This document shows positions 44,360 to 52,678 of a stretch of DNA of 64,000 nt, piece after piece. The position numbers and the translations under genes are program-made. Position 1 is the first letter of the stretch; the number at the start of each line of letters is the position of its first letter. Origin of the DNA: Bordetella genomosp. 5 (GTDB taxonomy: Bacteria; Pseudomonadota; Gammaproteobacteria; Burkholderiales; Burkholderiaceae_B); assembly GCF_002261475.1 (NCBI RefSeq), contig NZ_NEVN01000001.1, forward strand, positions 496,001-560,000. Direction: 5' to 3'. The notes under the pieces were generated by a model, which had not been told where the DNA came from, made no database searches, and was given only the letters and a program-made list of their open reading frames with translations.

Positions 44360-46255
44360 ATGAGAGGCGAAGCCCTGATCTTCGTGGCCGCGAGCCTGGT
44401 GCTGCTGACCCTCAGCCGCCTGGCATTGGCGGCATGGCAATGGGCGCGTGTGCGCGATGCCGGCGGGCTCTGGCCCCTGCTGCGAGGTGGCGTGCGCATC
44501 GACGCGCACATGATCGGCGTGCTGGCCGCATGGCCGCTCGTGTTGGGCCCCTGGCTCGGTGAGTATCAGTGGGCGGCCGACATTACCGCCGGGTGGTTCA
44601 TCCTCTGCTGGATCCTGCTGGCCCTGCTGGAGGTCTCGACGCCGCCGTTCATCCAGGAATACGACACGCGTCCCAACCGGCTGTTCGTCGAATACCTCAA
44701 GCATCCGCGCGAAGTGTCCAACATGGTGTGGCGCGGCTACAAGACGGCGCTGCTCGGGGGCACGGCCGTGCTCGTGCTGGCCAGCGTCGCGGGCTGCGTG
44801 CTGTTCGTCAACCCGACCGCCGACCCCGCGCTGCTGTGGTGGCAACAGATTCTTTACAGCGTGGTGATGCTGGCGCTGGTGATCCTGGCGATCCGCGGCA
44901 CGCTGGGCCACCGGCCCATCAATCCTTCGTCGGTGGCCTATTGCTCCGACGGCATGGTCAACACGCTGGCGCTCAACTCGCTCTACAACGTGGTGTATGC
45001 GATCTACAGCATGAAGAACGAGCGCGGCGGCTCGAGCATGTACGGCAAGATGCCGAGCGCGGCGTTCAACGAGCTGGTGATGCAACAGGCGGGCCTGCCC
45101 TGGCCGCCCGCCGACGCCGAACTGCCCAGCCTGCATCGCCAGGCCCCCGTGCAGCGTGCCAGCCGTCCCAAGAAGCTGGTGATCATTCTCGAAGAGAGCC
45201 TGGGCGCGCAATACAGCGCGGCGCTCGGCGGCATGGGGCTCACGCCGGAGCTCGACGCGCTGATGGCGCAGGGCTGGGCCTTCACCCGGGCCTACGCCAC
45301 CGGCACGCGCTCCGTGCGCGGCCTGGAGGCCGTGACGACCGGCTTCCCGCCCACGCCGATGCAGGCGGTGCTGAAGCTGCCGCGCGCGCAACGCGGCTTT
45401 TTCACGATCGCCGAGATGCTGGGTCGGCAGGGCTATCACTCGCGCTTCATCTACGGCGGTGAGTCGCACTTCGACAATATGAAGGCCTTCTTCCTCGGCA
45501 ACGGTTTCGACCGGATCGTGGATCGGTCCGATTTCACCGATCCCGCGTTCTGCGGCACCTGGGGTGCGAGCGACGAAGACATGTTCGCGCAGCTCGATCG
45601 TCTGCTGCGCGAGGATGCCGACGAGCCGACGTTCACGCTGGCCTTTTCGGTGTCCAACCACACCCCCTGGGAATACCCTGCCGGCCGCATCGAGGTCGAC
45701 GGGAATCCGGCCACCGAACACAACAGCGTGCGATACGCCGACTGGGCGCTCGGCCGCTTTTTCGAGCAGGCGCGCGAGGCGCCTTATTGGAACGACACCG
45801 TATTCCTGGTGGTGGCCGATCACGATTCGCGCGTGTTCGGCGCCACGCTCGTGCCGGTGCGGCATTTCCATATTCCCGCGCTCATCCTCGGTGGCGGCAT
45901 CGCGCCGCGCCGCGATGACCGCATCATCAGCCAGATCGATCTGCCGCCCACGCTGCTCTCGCTCATCGGTGTGGAGGGCGAGCATCCCATGATTGGTCAC
46001 GATCTTGCGAGCAGTTCGCCCGATCGCGCGATCATGCAGTACGACAACACCTATGGGTATCTGCGCGGCGACGATCTGCTGGTCATGACACCCAATCGCC
46101 CGCCGGTTCAATTCCGCTATGCGGCGCCGGAGCAATACACGCCGGTGGATCTCGACGCGGCGCTCGCGCGTGTGGCGCTGGCGCATGCGCTGTGGCCGGA
46201 CTGGTGCTATCGCGAAGGCCGCTATCGGCTCGCGAGCACAGCCCCCTCCGTTTGA
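44360..46255 (+). CDS. Sulfatase-fold phosphoglycerol transferase (LTA-synthase family membrane enzyme)
   Basis: A 631-residue membrane protein: five or so N-terminal transmembrane helices (to about residue 195) and an extracytoplasmic alkaline-phosphatase/sulfatase domain. The start of the latter, KKLVIILEESLGAQYSA, supplies a metal-binding Glu; GTRSVRGLEAV carries the Thr/Ser nucleophile position; VADHDSRV and VRHFHIPALIL supply Asp/His ligands. This fits the LtaS/MdoB/OpgB-like group that transfers phosphoglycerol or phosphoethanolamine to envelope glycans. It starts 34 bp after ribE and may be cotranscribed. Acceptor unknown. Confidence 0.85.
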   Translation: MRGEALIFVAASLVLLTLSRLALAAWQWARVRDAGGLWPLLRGGVRIDAHMIGVLAAWPLVLGPWLGEYQWAADITAGWFILCWILLALLEVSTPPFIQEYDTRPNRLFVEYLKHPREVSNMVWRGYKTALLGGTAVLVLASVAGCVLFVNPTADPALLWWQQILYSVVMLALVILAIRGTLGHRPINPSSVAYCSDGMVNTLALNSLYNVVYAIYSMKNERGGSSMYGKMPSAAFNELVMQQAGLPWPPADAELPSLHRQAPVQRASRPKKLVIILEESLGAQYSAALGGMGLTPELDALMAQGWAFTRAYATGTRSVRGLEAVTTGFPPTPMQAVLKLPRAQRGFFTIAEMLGRQGYHSRFIYGGESHFDNMKAFFLGNGFDRIVDRSDFTDPAFCGTWGASDEDMFAQLDRLLREDADEPTFTLAFSVSNHTPWEYPAGRIEVDGNPATEHNSVRYADWALGRFFEQAREAPYWNDTVFLVVADHDSRVFGATLVPVRHFHIPALILGGGIAPRRDDRIISQIDLPPTLLSLIGVEGEHPMIGHDLASSSPDRAIMQYDNTYGYLRGDDLLVMTPNRPPVQFRYAAPEQYTPVDLDAALARVALAHALWPDWCYREGRYRLASTAPSV

Positions 46256-46492
46256 GCGAGGGCATTCTCATCAACCTGTACGACATCGAACGCGCCGCCA
46301 GGCGCGTTTTGCATGACGGCGCGAGGCAACGCGCGCGGCTGGCGGGCAGGCTTGTGTACAAGGCGGTGCACCGGGAACGCCGCATGCTAGTTGAGAAGCA
46401 GCGAGAGTGCCGCTCATGTTTCATGTATCCGCAACACCGTTTGCGCGCATGCACGGTGCTGAGAAAGGAGGCTCGCGCGAGTGAAGGACTTA

Positions 46493-46558
46493 TGAATAAA
46501 GGGTATGTACTCATGGCTGTCAGCACTCGTGGTGTTGCGCTGCCAACCCCTTTATTCA
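46493..46558. repeat. Perfect 11-bp inverted repeat with 44-base loop
   Basis: TGAATAAAGGG (46493-46503) and CCCTTTATTCA (46548-46558). The loop contains further short pairings. It could be an RNA structure, a protein-binding site pair, or a remnant of a mobile element; no function known. Confidence 0.5.
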
Positions 46559-46744
46559 GGGGTTCCGCCGGTAAATTCGCCGCAGCCCGGAACTTGTGGC
46601 GCATGAACGGGGCCTAATCTCTGAAGGGGTCTTTCATCTCTGTCTATTGTGTGTGGCGAAAGTGCTACGACTACATAATGTGGTGGAGGCTCATTCGCAA
46701 GAATGACTAGCTTGGCTGGTATAGGAAGCACACAATGGACTCAA

Positions 46745-46769
46745 CCGTATCCGATTATTTTGGATACGG
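46745..46769 (+). promoter_or_regulatory. prkA: Hairpin immediately upstream of the prkA ribosome-binding site
   Basis: CCGTATCC (46745-46752) and GGATACGG (46762-46769) form a perfect 8-bp stem with a 9-base AU-rich loop (GATTATTTT). The AGGAGGG ribosome site follows 7 bases later (46777-46783), then GTG 46790. The geometry suits translational or mRNA-stability control. Confidence 0.5.
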
Positions 46770-46789
46770 CACCCGTAGGAGGGTCGGCC

Positions 46790-48715
46790 GTGCAAAGCAT
46801 CCTCGAAGGCTTCAAGTCCCAGTACGCGCGGGAGCAGGAATCAGAACTTTCCCTTGAGGAATATCTGGACCTGGCCAAGCGTGATCCCATGGTCTATGCC
46901 AGTCCTGCCGAGCGCATGCTCGCGGCCATAGGCGAACCCGAACTCATCGACACGCGTAACGATCCGAGACTCTCGCGATTGTTCTCGAACCGCGTGATAC
47001 GCCGCTACCCGGCGTTCAAAGAGTTCTACGGCATGGAAGAGGTGATCGATCAGATCGTCGCCTTCTTCAAGCATGCCGCTCAGGGGCTCGAAGAACGCAA
47101 GCAGATTCTTTATCTGTTGGGGCCCGTGGGGGGCGGCAAGTCCTCCATCGCCGAACGTCTCAAGGTCTTGATGGAGCGTTATCCCATCTATGCCCTCAAG
47201 GGATCGCCGGTCAACGAATCGCCGCTCGGCCTGTTCCATCCCGAGCGCTTCGGCGACGAACTCGAACGTGACTACGGCATTCCCAAACGCTATCTGAGCG
47301 GCATCATGTCGCCGTGGGCGGTCAAGCGGCTCAAGGAATTCGACGGCGATCTTTCGAAGTTCCGTGTCGTGCGGCTCAACCCCTCGGTGCTGCGTCAGAT
47401 CGCGATCGCCAAGACCGAGCCGGGCGACGAAAACAACCAGGACATCTCGTCTCTGGTCGGCAAGGTCGACATCCGCAAGCTCGATCGCTATTCCCAGGAC
47501 GATCCCGACGCCTACAGCTACTCGGGCGGCCTGTGCCTGGCCAATCAGGGGCTGCTCGAGTTCGTCGAGATGTTCAAGGCGCCGATCAAGATGCTGCATC
47601 CGCTGCTGACGGCGACCCAGGAAGGCAACTTCAAGGGCACCGAAGGCTTCTCGGCGATCCCGTTCAACGGCGCGATTCTCGCGCACTCGAACGAGTCGGA
47701 ATGGCAGACCTTCCGCAACAACAAGCACAACGAGGCCTTCCTCGATCGGATCTATATCGTCAAGGTGCCGTACTGCCTCCAGACCTCCGAGGAAGTGAAG
47801 ATCTACGAGAAGCTGCTGCGCCACAGCTCGCTCTCGGCCTCGCCCTGCGCACCGGGCACGCTCGACATGATGTCGCAGTTCTCGGTGCTCACCCGGCTCA
47901 AGGATCCCGAGAACTCCAGCGTCTATTCCAAGATGCGGGTCTACGACGGCGAAAGCCTGAAAGACGTCGATCCGAAGGCGAAGGCGCTGCAGGAGTACAA
48001 GGATTACGCCGGCACCGATGAAGGCATGAACGGGGTGTCGACGCGCTTCGCGTACAAGATCCTGTCCAGCGTGTTCAACCACGACCAGACCGAAGTCGCG
48101 GCCAACCCGGTGCACCTGATGTATGTGCTCGAGCAGCGCATCGCCCGCGAAGACTTCCCCGAAGAAACGCGCCGGCGCTATCTCGACTTCATCAAGGGCT
48201 ATCTGGCGCCGCGCTACGCGGAGTTCATCGGCAAGGAGATTCAGACGGCGTATCTCGAGTCGTATTCCGAGTACGGCCAGAACATCTTCGACCGCTATGT
48301 GACCTTCGCCGACTGCTGGATCCAGGACGAGGAATTCCGAGATCCCGAAACCGGGGAGAGCTTCGACCGCGGCGCGCTCAACGACGAACTCGAGAAGATC
48401 GAGAAGCCGGCGGGCATCGCCAATCCGAAGGACTTCCGCAACGAGATCGTGAATTTCGTGCTGCGCGCCCGCGCCAACAACGGCGGCCGCAATCCTAACT
48501 GGACCAGCTACGAAAAGCTGCGCGAAGTCATCGAGAAGAAGATGTTCTCGAATACCGAGGACCTGTTGCCGGTGATCTCGTTCAACGCCAAGGCATCGGC
48601 GGAGGACAAGAGCAAGCATCAGAGCTTTGTCGATCGCATGGTCGACAAGGGCTACACCGAGAAGCAGGTTCGCCTGTTGTGCGAGTGGTACCTTAGGGTG
48701 AGGAAGTCATCCTGA
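46790..48715 (+). CDS. prkA: PrkA/YeaG serine protein kinase
   Basis: A 641-residue kinase/AAA+ protein, close to E. coli YeaG (644). Order: N-terminal helical region, AAA ATPase with Walker A GPVGGGKSS (YLLGPVGGGKSSIAERLK), and a C-terminal kinase-like domain. The block RLSRLFSNRVIRRYPAFKEF is characteristic. I assign GTG 46790 because AGGAGGG sits six bases before it and the product then aligns with YeaG; the frame is open to 46703, but the extra 29 codons would read through a hairpin. First gene of the prkA-yeaH-spoVR operon, induced by stress and nitrogen limitation in enterics. Confidence 0.95.
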   Translation: MQSILEGFKSQYAREQESELSLEEYLDLAKRDPMVYASPAERMLAAIGEPELIDTRNDPRLSRLFSNRVIRRYPAFKEFYGMEEVIDQIVAFFKHAAQGLEERKQILYLLGPVGGGKSSIAERLKVLMERYPIYALKGSPVNESPLGLFHPERFGDELERDYGIPKRYLSGIMSPWAVKRLKEFDGDLSKFRVVRLNPSVLRQIAIAKTEPGDENNQDISSLVGKVDIRKLDRYSQDDPDAYSYSGGLCLANQGLLEFVEMFKAPIKMLHPLLTATQEGNFKGTEGFSAIPFNGAILAHSNESEWQTFRNNKHNEAFLDRIYIVKVPYCLQTSEEVKIYEKLLRHSSLSASPCAPGTLDMMSQFSVLTRLKDPENSSVYSKMRVYDGESLKDVDPKAKALQEYKDYAGTDEGMNGVSTRFAYKILSSVFNHDQTEVAANPVHLMYVLEQRIAREDFPEETRRRYLDFIKGYLAPRYAEFIGKEIQTAYLESYSEYGQNIFDRYVTFADCWIQDEEFRDPETGESFDRGALNDELEKIEKPAGIANPKDFRNEIVNFVLRARANNGGRNPNWTSYEKLREVIEKKMFSNTEDLLPVISFNAKASAEDKSKHQSFVDRMVDKGYTEKQVRLLCEWYLRVRKSS

Positions 48716-48727
48716 GCGAGGTGAACC

Positions 48728-49987
48728 ATGAATTCGCTCATCGATCGTCGTCTCAATGGCCGCAACAAGAGCGCCGTCAACCGCGAGCGCTTCTTGCGGC
48801 GCTACAAGGAACAGATCCGCAAAGCCGTACAGGATCTGGTCCGTGAGCGTTCCATCGCCGACATGGACCAGGGCGGGGAGATCAACCTTCCCGCCCGGGA
48901 CATCTCGGAACCGCATTTCCGCCACGGGCAGGGCGGTGACCGCGAAATGGTGCACCCGGGCAACCGGGAGTTCGCCAAGGGCGACACCATCGACCGGCCC
49001 CAGGGCGGCGAGGGCGGTGGCGGCTCGGAGCCGGGCGAGGGGGAGTCGGTGGATCAGTTCACCTTCAGCCTCTCGCGCGCCGAGTTTCTGCATCTCTTTT
49101 TCGAAGACCTCGAACTGCCGCACCTGGTGCGCACGCAGCTGGGCGATGTGTCCCAGAAGCGCTGGCAACGGGCCGGCTACACCACCACGGGCTCGCCCAG
49201 CACGCTGAGCGTCAACCGCACCCTGCGCGCCTCGCTGTCACGGCGTGTCGCACTCGGGCTGCACGCGCGCAGCGAGCTGGAGCAGGCCGAGGCCGAGTTG
49301 GCCGAGGCGTTGGAGGAGGGCGCCGACGAGGTGCGTCTGCAAGCCCTGCAGCTGCGCGTGGACGAAGCGCGGGGGCGTTCGGCCCGCGTGCCGTTCCTCG
49401 ACGAGATCGACCTGCGCTACCGCAACCGCGTGCCGGTGGCGGTGCCGGTGGCACGCGCGGTCATGTTCTGCCTGATGGACGTGTCCGGCTCCATGGACGA
49501 AGGCAAGAAAGACCTCGCCAAGCGTTTCTTCACGCTGCTGTACCTCTTTCTCTCGCGCAAGTACGAGCGTGTCGAGGTGGTCTTCATCCGCCACACCGAC
49601 AACGCCGAAGAGGTCGACGAGCACACGTTCTTCTACGATCCCAAGAGCGGTGGCACGATCGTGTTGTCGGCGCTCGAGCTGATGCATGAGATCGTGCAGG
49701 AGCGCTACTCGCCATCTGCCTGGAACGTCTACGCGGCGCAGGCCAGCGACGGCGATTCGTTCGGCGCCGACGCGGGCAAGAGCGCACGCTTTCTGGCCGA
49801 AAAGCTGCTGCCCGCCACGCGCTACTTCGCTTACATCGAAGTGCCCGACTCGCAGGAGGCGCGCAAGAGCAGCCTGTGGGCCGAGTACGAGCAGGAGACC
49901 GCGCCGCACTTCGCGATGCGCCGCATCTGCGAACGCGGGGAGATCTTCCCGGTGTTTCATGACCTGTTCAAGAAGGAGGTCGCATGA
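48728..49987 (+). CDS. yeaH: YeaH/YhbH-family protein (DUF444) with VWA-like domain
   Basis: A 419-residue protein. Basic N-terminus (RRLNGRNKSAVNRERFLRRY), Gly/acid-rich linker (PQGGEGGGGSEPGEGE), then a von Willebrand A-like domain whose metal site is DVSGSM in AVMFCLMDVSGSMDEGKKDL. It is the constant partner of PrkA and SpoVR; the three form one stress-response module whose biochemical activity is unresolved. The stop overlaps the spoVR start by 4 bases (ATGA). Confidence 0.95.
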   Translation: MNSLIDRRLNGRNKSAVNRERFLRRYKEQIRKAVQDLVRERSIADMDQGGEINLPARDISEPHFRHGQGGDREMVHPGNREFAKGDTIDRPQGGEGGGGSEPGEGESVDQFTFSLSRAEFLHLFFEDLELPHLVRTQLGDVSQKRWQRAGYTTTGSPSTLSVNRTLRASLSRRVALGLHARSELEQAEAELAEALEEGADEVRLQALQLRVDEARGRSARVPFLDEIDLRYRNRVPVAVPVARAVMFCLMDVSGSMDEGKKDLAKRFFTLLYLFLSRKYERVEVVFIRHTDNAEEVDEHTFFYDPKSGGTIVLSALELMHEIVQERYSPSAWNVYAAQASDGDSFGADAGKSARFLAEKLLPATRYFAYIEVPDSQEARKSSLWAEYEQETAPHFAMRRICERGEIFPVFHDLFKKEVA

Positions 49988-51522
49988 ACGCCATCGCGGG
50001 TTCGCGCGCCGAGCTGGAGGCGGTCCGGCGTGCCCGGCCCATCTCCGAGGGATCCGAATGGACCTTCGAGCTGATCCAGCAATACGACGAGGTCATCGCC
50101 GCCACGGCGCGCGAGTACGGTCTCGACACCTACCCCAACCAGATCGAGGTGATCACTTCCGAGCAGATGCTCGACGCCTACGCCTCGGCGGGCCTGCCCA
50201 TCGGCTATCCGCACTGGTCGTACGGCAAGGAGTTCATCCGCAACGAGCAGTACTACCGCAAGGGCATGCAGGGGCTGGCCTACGAGATCGTGATCAATTC
50301 GAACCCGTGCATCTCGTATCTCATGGAAGAAAACTCCATGGCGATGCAGGCGCTGGTGATCGCGCATGCCTGCTACGGGCACAATTCCTTCTTCAAAAAC
50401 AACTACCTCTTCCGGCAGTGGACCGACGCCGACGGCGTGCTGGACTATCTCGTGTTCGCGCGCCGCTTCGTGATGGAGTGCGAAGAGCGCCACGGCATCG
50501 AGGCGGTCGAGGCCATCCTGGACTCCTGCCACGCCTTGCAGATGCATGGGGTCGACCGCTACAAGCGTCCCGCGCCGATCTCGTACCGTGAAGAGGCGCA
50601 GCGTCAGGCCGAGCGCGAAGAACATGCACGTCGCCAGTTCAACGACCTGTGGCGCACCGTGCCCAAAATGCCCGCCGCGCCCGAGGCCGAGAAGCGCAGC
50701 GTGTTCCCGCCAGAGCCCGAAGAAAACATCCTGTACTTCATCGAGAAGTACTCGCCCACGCTCGAGCCCTGGCAAAAGGAGCTGGTGCGCATCGTGCGCA
50801 AGGTGGGGCAGTATTTTTACCCGCAGACGCAGACCAAGGTGATGAACGAGGGCTGGGCCACGTTCTGGCACTACACCCTGCTCAACCGCCTGCATCAGCG
50901 CGGCCAGGTCAACGATGGCTTCATGATGGAGGTGCTGGCCAGCCACACCAATGTCGTGAGCCAGCGCGGCTTCGACGAACGCGGCTACGGCGGCATCAAC
51001 CCGTACGCGCTCGGCTACGCCATGATGACCGACATCCGCCGCATGTGCGAAAACCCCACCGACGAAGACCGCCGCTGGTTCCCCGACATCGTCGGCACCG
51101 ACTGGGTCAAGACGCTGGACTTCGCCATGCGCAACTTCAAGGACGAGTCCTTCATCTCGCAGTACCTCTCGCCCAAGCTGATCCGCGAGTTCCGCTTCTT
51201 CGCCGTGGCCGACCACCAGTCCAATCCCAAGCTCGAGATCGCGGCGATCCACGACGACGAAGGCTACCGCCACGTGCGCCGCCTGCTGGCCGCGCAACAC
51301 AACCGCGACAACCAGGTGCCCGACATCCAGGTGGTGCGCTACTTCCGCGAGTCCGACCGCTCGCTGGTCCTGCGCCACACCCAGAGCCGCGGCCGTCCGC
51401 TCGACAGCGGCGAGGCCGACCAGGTGATGAAGCACCTGGGCCGGCTGTGGGGCTTCCGCGTGCGGCTCGAAGAGGCTGCGACCGACGGCACCGTGCTTTC
51501 GTATCGGCAGATCGAGCCCTAG
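49984..51522 (+). CDS. SpoVR family protein (YcgB)
   Basis: A 512-residue cytoplasmic protein. Conserved blocks: SEWTFELIQQYDEVIAATAR at the N-terminus, HWSYGKEFIRNEQYYRKGMQ, the His/Glu-rich NSNPCISYLMEENSMAMQAL and HACYGHNSFFKNN, and MNEGWATFWHYTLLNRL, an HExxH-like metal-site look. Third gene of the prkA-yeaH-spoVR operon, overlapping yeaH by 4 bases. In Bacillus SpoVR is needed for spore cortex; in non-spore-formers it belongs to a stationary-phase or stress system. Confidence 0.95.
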   Translation: MNAIAGSRAELEAVRRARPISEGSEWTFELIQQYDEVIAATAREYGLDTYPNQIEVITSEQMLDAYASAGLPIGYPHWSYGKEFIRNEQYYRKGMQGLAYEIVINSNPCISYLMEENSMAMQALVIAHACYGHNSFFKNNYLFRQWTDADGVLDYLVFARRFVMECEERHGIEAVEAILDSCHALQMHGVDRYKRPAPISYREEAQRQAEREEHARRQFNDLWRTVPKMPAAPEAEKRSVFPPEPEENILYFIEKYSPTLEPWQKELVRIVRKVGQYFYPQTQTKVMNEGWATFWHYTLLNRLHQRGQVNDGFMMEVLASHTNVVSQRGFDERGYGGINPYALGYAMMTDIRRMCENPTDEDRRWFPDIVGTDWVKTLDFAMRNFKDESFISQYLSPKLIREFRFFAVADHQSNPKLEIAAIHDDEGYRHVRRLLAAQHNRDNQVPDIQVVRYFRESDRSLVLRHTQSRGRPLDSGEADQVMKHLGRLWGFRVRLEEAATDGTVLSYRQIEP

Positions 51523-51552
51523 CGCAGCTGCCCGCTGGCACGGCGCAGAGCA

Positions 51553-51597
51553 GGACGGGGCGCAGCCACCGGACTCCCGGGTGGTGCGTCCCTTTTT
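51553..51597 (+). terminator. Rho-independent terminator of prkA-yeaH-spoVR
   Basis: GGACG... pairs with ...CGTCC, and GCGCAGCCACC pairs with GGTGGTGCG-like sequence around CTCC; a TTTTT run follows at 51593-51597. The stem has an internal mismatch region. Confidence 0.7.
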
Positions 51598-51643
51598 CAT
51601 GCGCGGCGTGGCGGTCGCGCCATCGGCCCTCCCCACAGTCGCG

Positions 51644-51662
51644 GCGATTCTGCTAGAATCGC
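51644..51662. promoter_or_regulatory. 8-bp inverted repeat overlapping the probable tRNA-Ser -10 region
   Basis: GCGATTCT-GCT-AGAATCGC. The right arm includes TAGAAT, a good -10 hexamer 78 bases before the tRNA. It could be coincidental symmetry around the promoter. Confidence 0.3.
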
Positions 51663-51739
51663 GGATTCGCGTTTTCGGTAGTTCCTTTGCGCCCGTGGTT
51701 TGACCCGGCGCAAGAGCCACGAAAGCCGATTCCAAATCA

Positions 51740-51830
51740 GGACAGGTGGCCGAGCGGTTGAAGGCGCACGCCTGGAAAGCGTGTATACGTCAAAAGCGTA
51801 TCGGGGGTTCGAATCCCCCTCTGTCCGCCA
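51740..51830 (+). tRNA. tRNA-Ser (anticodon GGA)
   Basis: A class II tRNA of 91 bases including encoded CCA (51828-51830). The acceptor stem GGACAGG pairs with TCTGTCC (one G-U), the anticodon stem CACGC/GCGTG encloses CTGGAAA with GGA at 51774-51776, a long variable arm follows (TATACG...CGTATC), and the T arm is GGGGGTTCGAATCCCCC. It reads UCC/UCU serine codons. A strong terminator follows. Confidence 0.97.
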
Positions 51831-51856
51831 GAACAATCAGGGCGCAAGCCCTGAAC

Positions 51857-51894
51857 AAAAACCCCGCGGGAGCGATGCTCCTCGCGGGGTTTTT
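51857..51894 (+). terminator. Rho-independent terminator of tRNA-Ser
   Basis: AAAAACCCCGCGGGAGC pairs with GCTCCTCGCGGGGTTTTT around GAT (one bulged T), ending in a T-run. Confidence 0.9.
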
Positions 51895-52166
51895 GTTTTC
51901 CGTCTGCGCTTAGCGAACGTGCGAGCGGCTCTCGTGCGCCCGCCGTACGACGCGATCTCCCCCTCGAGGTCCGGCAGCGCGGCGCCCGGCGAGTGCGGCC
52001 GCACACCCGCCACTCGCCGCCCGTTGGGGCGGTCACGCTCTCCCCGGAACGCGGCTGTGTCGTCCCCGCTACCGCTGCGCACCCAATACTCGGACGAGAG
52101 ATGCGTCCCCGAAGCGGCAACTGCCTTGACGCTCGTATGGCCAGCCTTCTATAACTGCATCGTAAC
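51895..52166. other. Gene-free spacer between tRNA-Ser and the uptake cassette
   Basis: About 270 bp with no credible coding sequence, integrase gene or repeat of the tRNA 3' end. The final 30 bases become AT-rich and lead into the 26-bp palindrome. Confidence 0.5.
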
Positions 52167-52192
52167 TAAATAATCAACCGGTTGATTATTTA
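52167..52192. promoter_or_regulatory. Perfect 26-bp palindrome, operator of the uptake cassette
   Basis: The whole 26 bp equals its reverse complement; the core is AATCAACCGGTTGATT (52172-52187 region) flanked by symmetrical A/T. It lies 24 bp ahead of the first cassette gene (GTG 52217), so a bound dimer would cover the transcription start or leader. Symmetry with a CCGG centre is typical of TetR-type operators; the only regulator gene in the cassette is IclR-type (58936-59757). Confidence 0.7.
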
Positions 52193-52216
52193 TCAACAAT
52201 GAAGCAGGAGACAGAA

Positions 52217-52678
52217 GTGAAAGCCATCGACCTCAACCATTTCACTTTGCGCACCCCGAAGCTGGAAGAAACCCGCCGTTTTTTCGAGGAGGTGGTAGGC
52301 CTGCGGGTCGGCAACCGCCCCGATTTCAAGTTTCCCGGCTACTGGATGTATTCGGCGGCCGGTTTGCCGGTGCTCCATATGATGGCGCGCGATACCGGCG
52401 ACGCCGAACTGGTGCGCTACCTTGGCGACCGCGGCCAGACTTCCGGCAGCGGCGTGGTCGATCACATTTCGTTCAACTGCGAGGGCCTGCCCGGATTCGA
52501 GGAGCGTCTGAAGAAGGCCGGCTACCCGTACCAGCCGCGCACGGTACCGGGCGAGGGGCTGCACCAGGTGTTCGTCGTCGATCCGAACGGCATCACGTTC
52601 GAATTCATGTTCAAGCAAAGCGAACAGGCCAGCTGGATCGCCGACGACGCGGGCGTCGCCATCGGGAGTGCCCGGTGA
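52217..52678 (+). CDS. VOC-superfamily protein (glyoxalase/bleomycin-resistance/extradiol-dioxygenase fold)
   Basis: A 153-residue metal-dependent VOC protein. Two beta-alpha-beta-beta-beta modules are visible; probable metal ligands are His in DLNHFTLRTP, His in VVDHISFNC and Glu in ITFEFMF, the usual His-His-Glu set. I chose GTG 52217 because AGGAG lies six bases upstream; an ATG at 52199 lacks a ribosome site and sits against the palindrome. It overlaps the permease gene by 4 bases (GTGA). Fold members isomerise, epimerise or oxygenate small substrates; here it may process the imported compound. Confidence 0.85.
   Translation: MKAIDLNHFTLRTPKLEETRRFFEEVVGLRVGNRPDFKFPGYWMYSAAGLPVLHMMARDTGDAELVRYLGDRGQTSGSGVVDHISFNCEGLPGFEERLKKAGYPYQPRTVPGEGLHQVFVVDPNGITFEFMFKQSEQASWIADDAGVAIGSAR

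Larger units (their letters stand above)
46256..46789. other. Low-GC leader and promoter region of prkA (534 bp, no credible gene)
   Basis: The frames here lack conserved sequence and are short. Composition falls to about 50% GC, against about 65% or more in neighbouring genes. It holds an 11-bp inverted repeat with a long loop (46493-46558) and a hairpin just ahead of the prkA ribosome site (46745-46769). A weak sigma-54-like sequence, TGGAGGCTCATTCGCA (46684-46699), has the right GG-N10-GC spacing but a poor match in the -24 half. Confidence 0.5.

Noticed and set aside
46192-46617. Open frame in the gap before prkA
   Set aside because: No conserved pattern, no ribosome site and a composition shift inside it; treated as non-coding leader.
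46703-46789. N-terminal extension of PrkA from an ATG at 46703
   Set aside because: No ribosome site, reads through a perfect hairpin, and has no counterpart in YeaG; GTG 46790 has an excellent site.
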